Origin: JBBIRM01 sp964517975
GTDB lineage: Bacteria; Desulfobacterota; BSN033; UBA1163
Direction of reading: 5' to 3'
Assembly: GCA_964517975.1 (NCBI GenBank)
Contig: CAZFDM010000067.1
Coordinates: 1-6,510 of the forward strand
Length of the DNA: 6,510 bases
The notes beneath the pieces are model-generated. The model was not told where the DNA came from. It made no database searches and was given only the letters and a program-made list of their open reading frames with translations. The position numbers and the translations under genes are program-made. Below, in pieces: positions 1 to 5,460 of this stretch (positions are counted from its first letter, which is position 1; each line of letters opens with the position of its first letter).

Positions 1-1
1 G

Positions 2-544
2 TGGCGTATCCTCATTCATATAACAAAAGACTTTAAGGAGATTAACGAAGATTTTAAAAATCGTTTCAAAAAGATAAATTGGAGCGACCTCTATGTGGCA
101 TTAAAATCGTTAGATGTAAAAGATAAATATTTAATTGGACAATTTCTACTTTTTTTAAAAGAAAGGGGGATTACTATGGAAAGGGTTTCGTGGGAAATTA
201 TAAATGGGGCAAAATCAGTATATAATTTATTGAGAATAATTGACACAGCATGTGAAAAATTAAATATTAAATGTAATTGGGGTTCTACTTCTAATGAGTA
301 TACTTGCCAATGGATCGCTAATAAAATTGGAGCATATTTTCGTCATAAAGAGGCAGCCCTTTATTTTACAAGTCTAACTCCTATCCCAGGAGTGGAAAAA
401 ATGGATCAAATTCCTTGGCTACCTAATCAGTACGGAGTAAGGTTCGATTTTGATAAGCATTGTTTCTTCCATAGGAATTTTGAGGGGCAGGTTGAAATTA
501 TCAAAGAATTTATAAACGACCTGCTATCTAAAATGGAAGGTTAA
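2..544 (+). CDS. Partial gene: C-terminal part of unrecognised protein
   Basis: The reading frame is open from the first full codon of the window to a TAA at 542-544, giving about 180 residues. A GTG at 95 could serve as a start, but it has no convincing ribosome binding site. The 31 codons before it read as normal protein (WRILIHITKDFKEINEDF...), so this is more likely the 3' end of a longer gene whose start lies outside the window. The visible part is mixed helical, with a WSDLY motif, a hydrophobic helix LIGQFLLFLKERG and a C-terminal part rich in aromatics (QIPWLPNQYGVRFDFD). It has no membrane segment or signal peptide. I do not recognise the family; the feel is of the C-terminal region of some PD-(D/E)XK-type nuclease-like hypothetical proteins, but no catalytic motif is in view. 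It is visibly more A+T-rich than the minus-strand genes and runs towards them, which hints at separate acquisition. Confidence 0.72.
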   Translation, partial: WRILIHITKDFKEINEDFKNRFKKINWSDLYVALKSLDVKDKYLIGQFLLFLKERGITMERVSWEIINGAKSVYNLLRIIDTACEKLNIKCNWGSTSNEYTCQWIANKIGAYFRHKEAALYFTSLTPIPGVEKMDQIPWLPNQYGVRFDFDKHCFFHRNFEGQVEIIKEFINDLLSKMEG

Positions 545-584
545 CCAAAGGGAAAAGAGTTGGGTTCATAGGGTTTGTGTAAAG

Positions 585-733
585 GGGGACATCCTATATT
601 GCACCTGTCAAGAGGGAAAACTGAAAAAAATCAGGTTTGTCCCGATTCTGTTGCTGATTTTTGCCTCAGAGAAGGGGACGTTGTTGGCTGAGTTGAATTA
701 TTCTGAAAATAGGGACAGTGACCATTTAATTTG
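585..733. repeat. GGGGAC-type repeat remnants
   Basis: Three short motifs in the same orientation lie in this stretch: GGGGGACATCC near 585, AAGGGGACGTTGTTG near 673, and AGGGACAGTGACCATTTAAT at 711-730. Motifs of the type GGGGACAGT(C/G)ACC followed by ATTTAA are, to my knowledge, commonly dispersed in environmental genomes near REP-associated transposases. No gene for such a transposase is present here. The copies are imperfect and do not form one clear hairpin, so this is called only as decayed repeat material. The rest of 545-700 shows no gene. Confidence 0.3.
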
Positions 734-835
734 TTTTCCGAGGTTTCCCCTTAGCAATGCTTTCAATCTCCTTCTAAACAGATTTTCCATCTCCATTACA
801 AACCTGTCATAATCAGTGAAATTAGGGGCAACCCT
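698..835 (-). pseudogene. Fossil reading frame, possible transposase tail
   Basis: On the minus strand a stop (836-838) is followed by 45 sense codons and a TAA at 700-698. The peptide contains NFTDYDRFVMEMENLFRRRL and ends in KQIKWSLSLFSE. It reads as a plausible charged helix with protein-like composition, not as random sequence, but it has no ribosome binding site before its ATG codons at about 796 and 790. It is far shorter than a normal enzyme. The C-terminal codons pass through the AGGGACAGTGACC repeat motif. It could be the remnant of a mobile-element protein carried with that repeat; a chance open frame is the alternative. Confidence 0.25.
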
Positions 836-840
836 TCAGA

Positions 841-855
841 ATTCAAATTTTGAAT
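841..855. repeat. Short perfect palindrome
   Basis: The sequence ATTCAAATTTTGAAT is a perfect inverted repeat with 7-bp arms around a single central base. It lies in the gene-free stretch between the fossil reading frame and the hairpin-pair repeat. It could bind a dimeric regulator or be the edge of a repeat element, but it is A+T-rich and short enough to occur by chance. No gene start lies close by. Confidence 0.3.
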
Positions 856-871
856 GATTGGATATTTTTCC

Positions 872-928
872 GTAGGGTAAGCCCTTGTGGCTTACCAAAT
901 ATTGGTAAGGGACAAGCCCTTACCCTAC
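872..928. repeat. Paired-hairpin dispersed repeat (REP/MITE-like)
   Basis: This 57-bp unit begins GTAGGGTAAG and ends CTTACCCTAC, its exact reverse complement. Inside are two adjacent perfect hairpins: GTAAGCC-CTTGT-GGCTTAC (877-895) and GGTAAGGG-ACAAG-CCCTTACC (904-924). The two loops are complementary, so the unit can fold either as two hairpins or as one long imperfect cruciform. Compared as inverted copies, the halves differ in the stem bases GCC/GGC versus GGG/CCC, a compensatory change. This is the design of bacterial interspersed mosaic or REP doublets. It sits downstream of the minus-strand gene series and downstream of the plus-strand gene, a usual place for such repeats. No run of T follows either hairpin, so I do not call it a terminator. 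Confidence 0.7.
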
Positions 929-944
929 TCAATATCTTTATTTA

Positions 945-969
945 GGTAAGTGATAAACCCTTCCCCTAC
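945..969. repeat. Decayed third copy of the hairpin-repeat half
   Basis: These 25 bp match the 904-928 half-unit in the same orientation, beginning GGTAAG and ending CCCCTAC, with the central loop changed from ACAAG to ATAAA. About four fifths of the positions agree by eye. Two stem pairs are broken, so the hairpin is weaker than those at 872-928. It looks like an older or partial copy. The bases from here to the end of the protease gene at 1040 hold no gene that I can see. Confidence 0.5.
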
Positions 970-1039
970 AATCTGGATAATGTCCATTGGGATCAGGCTT
1001 TATTTTTGGAAATTTACCCTGATTTTCCGCCAGTTTCTT

Positions 1040-1663
1040 TCACGGAAGGAGGATTTTGATGAGGGTGATGATGATCCCACGGAAAAAGGCGATGAACGTG
1101 GAGAGCAGGCCGAGAAAGAGCAAAGCGACGATGATGAGAAAACCGTAAGGTTCAATGCGTGCAAGCAAATAACGAACTTCTAAGGGCGCAAAACCCATGA
1201 GGATCTTCGATCCATCCAGGGGAGGAATGGGAATGAGATTGAGTGCCGCCAGAGTGATATTAATATTGGCAAGGGTGTAAAGGATAACAGCGGATATTCC
1301 CATCGGAGACAAGCCCAAGAGTCTATGAACAAGCAGGGCTCCGAAAGCCAATAGAATATTCGCAAGGATTCCCGCCGATGAGACAAGGATGAGCCCCTTT
1401 CTGCGATTTGGAATATTGTTAAGATTGATTGGAACGGGTTTTGCCCAGCCGAATCCAGCAAGAAAAAGCATCAGGGTCCCAACAGGGTCAAGATGTTTAA
1501 GGGGATTGAGGCTCAACCTGCCCAACCATTTGGCTGTCGGATCACCCAACCGGTTTGCCACCCATCCGTGGGCCACCTCATGGAGGACCACGGAATAGAG
1601 GAGTGGAATGACGAGAAGCAAGAAAGCAACCGGATCGCTCATCAATAACTTCAAAAGCCCCAT
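1040..1663 (-). CDS. Site-2-type M50 zinc metalloprotease (membrane)
   Basis: This is a 207-residue integral membrane protein of peptidase family M50, in the short group related to B. subtilis YwhC and lacking a PDZ domain. The zinc motif HEVAH is at residues 28-32 in the first membrane helix. The conserved blocks NPLKHLDPVGT (53-63) and FGWAKPVPIN (71-80) follow, and the third metal-ligand motif NLIPIPPLDG is at 142-151 with D150 as likely ligand. Further hydrophobic segments lie at about 91-118, 121-141 and 175-205. All catalytic residues are present and the length is normal for the group. Family members cut substrates inside the membrane; this group's substrates are mostly unknown. The ATG start is 13 nt from AAGGAGG (1683-1677), a long spacing; an in-frame TGA just upstream rules out an earlier start. 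It is the last gene of the series, 85 bp after the channel-like gene. Confidence 0.93.
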   Translation of the reverse strand: MGLLKLLMSDPVAFLLLVIPLLYSVVLHEVAHGWVANRLGDPTAKWLGRLSLNPLKHLDPVGTLMLFLAGFGWAKPVPINLNNIPNRRKGLILVSSAGILANILLAFGALLVHRLLGLSPMGISAVILYTLANINITLAALNLIPIPPLDGSKILMGFAPLEVRYLLARIEPYGFLIIVALLFLGLLSTFIAFFRGIIITLIKILLP

Positions 1664-1676
1664 CGCTCTTCATTAA

Positions 1677-1683
1677 CCTCCTT
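1677..1683 (-). promoter_or_regulatory. Ribosome binding site of the M50 gene, unusual spacing
   Basis: AAGGAGG on the minus strand lies 13 nt before the ATG used by the protease. A different ATG, out of frame, lies only 3 nt after it and opens a 31-codon frame that looks unlike protein. In the protease frame the codons before the start read TGA AGA GCG, so no earlier start exists. Initiation may be inefficient, or may use M8 (ATG at 1642), though that would cut into the first helix. Confidence 0.6.
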
Positions 1684-1748
1684 ATTTCCATCCTATTATG
1701 ACCACTGAAATCAAAAATAGCAAATGATAGTATTTTGCGACTCTACCA

Positions 1749-2462
1749 TTATAAATGAGAAATTTGATCCTTTTCTTTCTCATTTTTGTCTTTGCCCCTT
1801 GCAAGTCCTTCGAGAAACTCCTTTGCCAACTCTTTTCCTCCCCATCCAAAGGCAATCGCCAGAGCCAGCACAATCCCCCCAAAAGTGATTGAGAAGGCGG
1901 CTACGATCACCTTCTCTGCAATACCCAGATGATAGAGGGCCATAGTTAAGGAGAGGATAATAATAAACCAGCGGACCGCACGGCTAAGAATTTTTGCAGA
2001 CTCCATTTGGGCATTGACTGCTGCAATCAATGTGGCCTGCCCTAAAAAGACGCCAATCAGATACCCGATGACCAGAATGCCGAGGGCCGTAAAAAGGTGT
2101 GGGAGAAAGTTAAAAAATTGGGTGATAAGGCTCTGGGTAGCAGCCACTTCAAGGGCATTGATTCCTAAAATGAGCGCAATGAGGACAATCACCCAATAAA
2201 AGAATCGCCCCAGGAGATTGGTGGGGGAATAAGAAATGCCTCCTTTTGACAGGATACGTTTCAATCCCCACTGCTCACTGAATTTATCAAATTGGATTGC
2301 TCTCAAAAAACGGACCAGAATTATTTTAACCATCCAGGCAAGCAAAAACCCGATGATGAGGATGGTAATCATCGCCAATAGATTGGGTAGAAAGATAAGG
2401 ACCTTTCCCAAAAATCGATTAAACGACTCCACAATGGTCGCCTTCCAGATTTCGCTCATCAT
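1749..2462 (-). CDS. CmpX/MscS-related conserved TM-helix protein
   Basis: This 237-residue membrane protein starts at ATG 2462, or the adjacent ATG at 2459; GGGAGG lies 5 nt upstream. A frame extension to 2519 adds 19 hydrophilic residues from repeat-like spacer and is less likely. Hydrophobic segments lie at about 21-51, 84-103, 118-142, 161-178 and 185-207. The C-terminal part, GGIVLALAIAFGWGGKELAK, resembles the glycine/alanine-rich pore helix of MscS-type channels. Repeated TM-helix units followed by this motif are typical of the conserved TM-helix (Pfam TM_helix) family, which includes Pseudomonas CmpX. The cytoplasmic beta domain of true MscS is absent; the protein ends in a short charged tail (ARGKDKNEKEKDQ). 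A role in membrane-stress or ion flux is inferred from the family and from the neighbouring solute genes. It lies 84 bp after the GT81-like gene. Confidence 0.85.
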   Translation of the reverse strand: MMSEIWKATIVESFNRFLGKVLIFLPNLLAMITILIIGFLLAWMVKIILVRFLRAIQFDKFSEQWGLKRILSKGGISYSPTNLLGRFFYWVIVLIALILGINALEVAATQSLITQFFNFLPHLFTALGILVIGYLIGVFLGQATLIAAVNAQMESAKILSRAVRWFIIILSLTMALYHLGIAEKVIVAAFSITFGGIVLALAIAFGWGGKELAKEFLEGLARGKDKNEKEKDQISHL

Positions 2463-2484
2463 ACTGACCTCCCATTTTATACTC

Positions 2485-2514
2485 GTGTTCGTATCCGTTT
2501 CCCGTGTCCGGACA
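2485..2514. repeat. Spacer with 13-bp tandem repeat and palindrome
   Basis: In the spacer between the GT81-like gene and the channel-like gene, two imperfect 13-bp units stand side by side. Read on the minus strand they are CGGACACGGGAAA (2510-2498) and CGGATACGAACAC (2497-2485). The first overlaps the perfect 10-bp palindrome TGTCCGGACA at 2505-2514. The stretch is richer in G+C than its surroundings. It may be a dispersed repeat or an operator-like site ahead of the channel gene; I cannot tell which. It argues against starting the channel protein at 2519. Confidence 0.4.
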
Positions 2515-2546
2515 TCCAAGATACCCCCACGGGTTTATCTCTGTGT

Positions 2547-3812
2547 TCATTCCTCTCTCCACCGTTCAATTAAGTAAGGCTTCATCTCTTCAAATGCCTG
2601 ACAAAGGGATTCTATCTTTTCTTCAACCTCAACGGCTGAACTCTCCATATTCTCCTTAACAAAGGAGGCTACCCTCCCTAAATAAAGGGGAATCATCGAT
2701 TTCAATAGATGCTCCCGATGAAGAAAGCCCCGATGATAGGCAATTGCGAAATCATAAATCACACGAGTCCAAAGATCCTGAGGCAAGTAGAACCCCTCCT
2801 CTGATAACCTACCGATAGATTCTAACCAAGAAGCCGTTTCAGGAAGCACCACCTTTCTCCAGATCTCCATCAAATCTTTTACTCCTAATTTGAAGCTGCG
2901 GATCATCCGTTCCACATTGATTGAGATGGGCTCCAATCCAACTTCATAATGAAATCCAAAAGTAGTAATAGACTCTGATTCTTTTACTTCCTTCCAAAGA
3001 GAGTGATAATCCTCCATCAATCCATAGACGGAAGAAACGACCTGCGTAAACATGGGACCAAGATCACTTCCAGGATCCTTGGCATCGTGGATCTTTGCAC
3101 CCAGATAGGACTGGCATACCTTATACCCCTCAGCAATGGCAAGCGTGGTCATCCAGATATCGATCCCGAATCTGGCAACATCCGTTTCCCAAACTTCCTT
3201 GTTTAAGTAGAATTCGGCAAGTTTCCCTGAGAAACCAAAATCTCCTCCGATAGGCTGGCGGACCCTCTTCCCATACAGAGCCCGATTCAAGGGATAAACA
3301 ATATTGTTAGTGATCGTTCCATCAAACTTATGCCGAGCATAAAGAGGGGCTACATAATCGAAGCCTCCTTCATAAATGGGCCTCAATAGCAATTCAATCC
3401 ACTGGGGTGTAATGGACCTTAAATCCGAATCAACTACAGCACAGGCCTTTGCGTTAAGCCTCTTGGCAACCTCAAAGATTCTCCGGAAGGCACTCCCTTT
3501 TCCAGGAATCCCATAATAAGGAGTAATAATCTTCTGGATGGGGTGAACAGGGTGGGAGATAAGAACTGTCTTAAAATCTTCAATCTGGACTTTTCTCACC
3601 TCATTTTGAGTCCCATCGGTTGATCCTCCATCTGAGTTGACTACCACCGCTCTAACCTCAGGAAAATACTTTGCCAACCCTGCCATCACGGCCCTTACAA
3701 CATGACCAATGGTGCGGACATTATTATAACTTGGAATACCCACTAAAAGATCTACCTCTTTGATCTCTCCTAATTGGGCTTGAAGTGACCTCTCAGAATT
3801 TATATCCAGCAA
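2547..3812 (-). CDS. GT81-like glucosyl/mannosyl-(phospho)glycerate synthase
   Basis: This 421-residue GT-A fold glycosyltransferase probably transfers a hexose from a nucleotide sugar to glycerate or 3-phosphoglycerate, as do the GT81 enzymes GpgS and Ggs. The N-terminal strand ends in GIPSYNN (25-31), with NSDGGSTDGT at 59-68, GIPGKGSA at 101-108, the metal-binding DSD at 128-130, RQPIGGDFGFSG at 185-196, FGIDIW at 215-220, and a histidine at 242 suited to metal binding. The C-terminal third is helical. The start is TTG at 3812: it overlaps the upstream gene by 13 bp, and an in-frame stop lies just before it. No ATG or GTG occurs before residue 24, which is too close to the nucleotide-binding strand. 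The weak ribosome site suggests translational coupling. The MpgP phosphatase upstream supports the solute role. Donor sugar and acceptor cannot be read from the sequence. Confidence 0.82.
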   Translation of the reverse strand: MLDINSERSLQAQLGEIKEVDLLVGIPSYNNVRTIGHVVRAVMAGLAKYFPEVRAVVVNSDGGSTDGTQNEVRKVQIEDFKTVLISHPVHPIQKIITPYYGIPGKGSAFRRIFEVAKRLNAKACAVVDSDLRSITPQWIELLLRPIYEGGFDYVAPLYARHKFDGTITNNIVYPLNRALYGKRVRQPIGGDFGFSGKLAEFYLNKEVWETDVARFGIDIWMTTLAIAEGYKVCQSYLGAKIHDAKDPGSDLGPMFTQVVSSVYGLMEDYHSLWKEVKESESITTFGFHYEVGLEPISINVERMIRSFKLGVKDLMEIWRKVVLPETASWLESIGRLSEEGFYLPQDLWTRVIYDFAIAYHRGFLHREHLLKSMIPLYLGRVASFVKENMESSAVEVEEKIESLCQAFEEMKPYLIERWREE

Positions 3813-4960
3813 TTCTCTAATAAACCATCCATCCCTTCTTTATGAATTTTTTCCATGACCACTTCCCAATCACGTGCAAATCTCAAATAGTTCATCCATA
3901 CCTCTTCCCTTTTTCGGAAGAGAAGTCCGATATTAGCCATGGATTCTTTTGCCCTCTTCATATCCCTTCTCACCATATAATCCAAACAAAGAAACAGAGA
4001 AGTGAGAATGACCTTTGGATAGAGTGTCCACTTTAAAAAATATCCTGGATAAGGATCGAGGTTTATGGTCAATCCTCCTTTGATCTTTTCTCTCTCGTAG
4101 AGAAATCGCCCAATATCTCCTCGCAATTCCTCATGATAATAGGAGGAGGTCCTTTCAGGGTGAAGGTGTTTGATTCTAAGTTTTTTATCAAAAAAGAGAG
4201 AAAACCCCAGACTATTAGCGTTAATGAGATAATCCGTATCCTCTCCCCTCGGAATATAGGGGTCGAATGGAACATGACGAAAAAGAGTGTTAGAGAGGAC
4301 AAGGTTTCCACCTAAAAGCATCGGGGTAGGAACTATTCGATCTTCTGAATTAAGAATCTTTTTCCAAACTTTGTTCATCCATTTGGTTTTATTCCAAAAA
4401 AAACGCCACCAGAGATTTTTGTTAGGGATAAGGATGGATCCATCAGGGTTAATGTAAAATCCGCCCTTCCCGCTCACCAACCTTCCATTCCATTTCTGAT
4501 TTAAATACTCACAGGCAATCTCTAAAAAGTCCCGATCCTCAATGATTTCATCGTAATCAATAAAGACCACAACATCCATCGACAGTGCTTGAGCAAGAAT
4601 TAGGCCAGTATTACGGATCTTTGAAAATCCCTTAAGATCGATAAGGGAGGAGAAATTTCTGAAATTCTTTTGTGCCAGATATTCCCTTAGCCTTTGAAGA
4701 CGAAAGGAAGAGAAGATCAACGTTTGGGTGGATCTTGACCCTTTTACTTCATCCCTAACGATATTCTCCAGATGAAAAAGGGTGCTCCCTTCACTGTTCG
4801 GAAGATCAAAACAGACAGGAAGGATAAGGGTAAAATCCTGATCCTCTAATAAGTTGATGCTTTTGATAGCCCTTCTGGCTAAATGGAGATCTTCCAAGTT
4901 GGGCAATTCTTCTGGTCTCTCCATCCTTAGATAGACAGGAATGACGATTGCTTTTTGCAT
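3800..4960 (-). CDS. GT2-like glycosyltransferase, acceptor unknown
   Basis: This protein of about 386 residues is taken from ATG 4960; a GTG one codon upstream (4963) is equally possible. It carries a GT-A glycosyltransferase pattern (numbered from the GTG): AIVIPVYLR near the N-terminus, RNTGL at 117-121, the metal-binding DYD in VVVFIDYDEI at 136-138, a GGN acceptor-site turn at 218-220, GEDTDY at 240-245 where the catalytic base is expected, and HLHPE at 266-270. A hydrophobic stretch near 310-330 (YPKVILTSLFLCL) may touch the membrane. Its start overlaps the lapA stop (TGATG) and its end overlaps the next glycosyltransferase by 13 bp, so the three are almost certainly one transcript. I infer it may add a second sugar to the glycosylglycerate made next door, as in the mannosylglucosylglycerate routes known from Petrotoga. 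A role in surface-glycan synthesis is the alternative. Confidence 0.8.
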   Translation of the reverse strand: MQKAIVIPVYLRMERPEELPNLEDLHLARRAIKSINLLEDQDFTLILPVCFDLPNSEGSTLFHLENIVRDEVKGSRSTQTLIFSSFRLQRLREYLAQKNFRNFSSLIDLKGFSKIRNTGLILAQALSMDVVVFIDYDEIIEDRDFLEIACEYLNQKWNGRLVSGKGGFYINPDGSILIPNKNLWWRFFWNKTKWMNKVWKKILNSEDRIVPTPMLLGGNLVLSNTLFRHVPFDPYIPRGEDTDYLINANSLGFSLFFDKKLRIKHLHPERTSSYYHEELRGDIGRFLYEREKIKGGLTINLDPYPGYFLKWTLYPKVILTSLFLCLDYMVRRDMKRAKESMANIGLLFRKREEVWMNYLRFARDWEVVMEKIHKEGMDGLLENCWI

Positions 4961-5262
4961 CACCCTTTCTTCTGATTGTCCTCCTTTCCGATGGAGGCAG
5001 GTTTATATAATACGCTCTCAAGATTCTTAACCTCTCGCTTCAACTCCTTTGATCGAAATGTACTCTTAATGGCTCTTGGAATCCAGAAGAAAAGGGTGAT
5101 GAGGATACCTATCCCCAAGGACCCTAATACCGTGTAGATCAGAGAGGTTTCGAATCTCCAGAGAAGAAATTTTATCGATATAAGAGGGGCCGTTGAGTTT
5201 TGCACTGTGAAGATGGCAATGCCAACGATGATTAACAAAGCTAACCAGTAAAAAAATTGCAT
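4960..5262 (-). CDS. LapA-domain (DUF1049) inner-membrane protein
   Basis: This is a 100-residue membrane protein. TM1 is at about 4-20, followed at once by VQNS (20-23) and a strand-like SIKFLLWRFETS. TM2 is at about 42-62, then a charged, probably coiled-coil tail (64-85). The TM, VQN, strand, TM pattern and the length are typical of the lipopolysaccharide-assembly protein A domain family (E. coli LapA/YciS). There the partner LapB is a TPR protein that tunes LpxC degradation and LPS synthesis. No LapB is in the window, so the exact role here is open. The start has an excellent site, AAGGAG, 5 nt before ATG. It is the first gene after the inserted repeat element, and its stop overlaps the following glycosyltransferase start. 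Confidence is high for the family, low for the process. Confidence 0.88.
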   Translation of the reverse strand: MQFFYWLALLIIVGIAIFTVQNSTAPLISIKFLLWRFETSLIYTVLGSLGIGILITLFFWIPRAIKSTFRSKELKREVKNLESVLYKPASIGKEDNQKKG

Positions 5263-5280
5263 TTTTTCTCCTTTCTATTG

Positions 5281-5460
5281 ATTAACTGTAGTTTAGCAAA
5301 TTTTAATTTCTAAACTGTCATGCCGAACTTGTTTCGGCATCTAAAAACCTTATAAATCAAAGACTTATGAGACCCTGAAACAAGTTCAGGGTGACCAAAA
5401 GGCTTTGAAAATTTCCTTTTATTTCAATAGGTTATAAATTTTTGCTAAACTACAGTTAAT
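5281..5460. mobile_element. 180-bp MITE-like element with 20-bp inverted repeats
   Basis: The ends are perfect 20-bp inverted repeats, ATTAACTGTAGTTTAGCAAA at 5281-5300 and its exact reverse complement at 5441-5460. The element encodes no protein. The outermost bases are compatible with termini beginning ACTGTAG flanked by a TA dinucleotide on both sides, as in the IS630/Tc1-mariner group. The palindromic TTAA context makes the exact target duplication ambiguous. The interior holds two hairpins (separate entry). It lies between the lipoprotein stop codon and the lapA ribosome binding site, filling nearly the whole gap. A non-autonomous element moved by a transposase elsewhere in the genome is the best reading. 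Confidence 0.82.
5317..5395. repeat. Inverted pair of hairpins inside the MITE
   Basis: Two perfect 8-bp hairpins face each other: ATGCCGAA-CTTGT-TTCGGCAT (5320-5340) and ACCCTGAA-ACAAG-TTCAGGGT (5372-5392). Read as inverted copies, both carry GTCA, then four stem bases, then GAACTTGTTTC, then the matching four stem bases. The stem is TGCC/GGCA in one and CCCT/AGGG in the other, so both strands of the stem changed together. Units of the GTCATnCCGnACTTG type are widespread dispersed repeats in bacteria. Neither hairpin is followed by a T run on the minus strand, so they are not classical terminators, but they would fold in the operon transcript. Confidence 0.75.

Noticed and set aside
841..969. 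CRISPR array
   Set aside because: The repeated units are few, inverted and hairpin-forming, with no regular unique spacers and no cas gene.
992..1023. Possible terminator for the minus-strand series (ATCAGG ... CCTGAT)
   Set aside because: The stem is only 6 bp around a 20-nt loop and no T run follows on the minus strand.
950..1183. Plus-strand open frame of 77 codons
   Set aside because: It is mostly the complement of the M50 protease 3' end and encodes a low-complexity acidic tail; the first part lies in repeat material and has no ribosome site.
1710..1740. Possible hairpin between the channel-like gene and the protease (GCAAA ... TTTGC)
   Set aside because: A 5-bp A+T-rich stem without a T run is too weak to call a terminator.
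2463..2519. Longer N-terminus for the channel-like protein from ATG 2519
   Set aside because: The added 19 residues are hydrophilic and encoded by repeat-like spacer, and a strong GGGAGG site stands before the ATG at 2462.
4069..4315. Overlapping open frames on both strands inside the GT2-like gene
   Set aside because: They are out of frame with a well-supported glycosyltransferase and lack ribosome sites and protein-like composition.
5263..5460. Promoter for lapA within the inserted element
   Set aside because: I looked for -35 and -10 boxes on the minus strand and found only A+T-rich near-matches with poor spacing; nothing to support a call.
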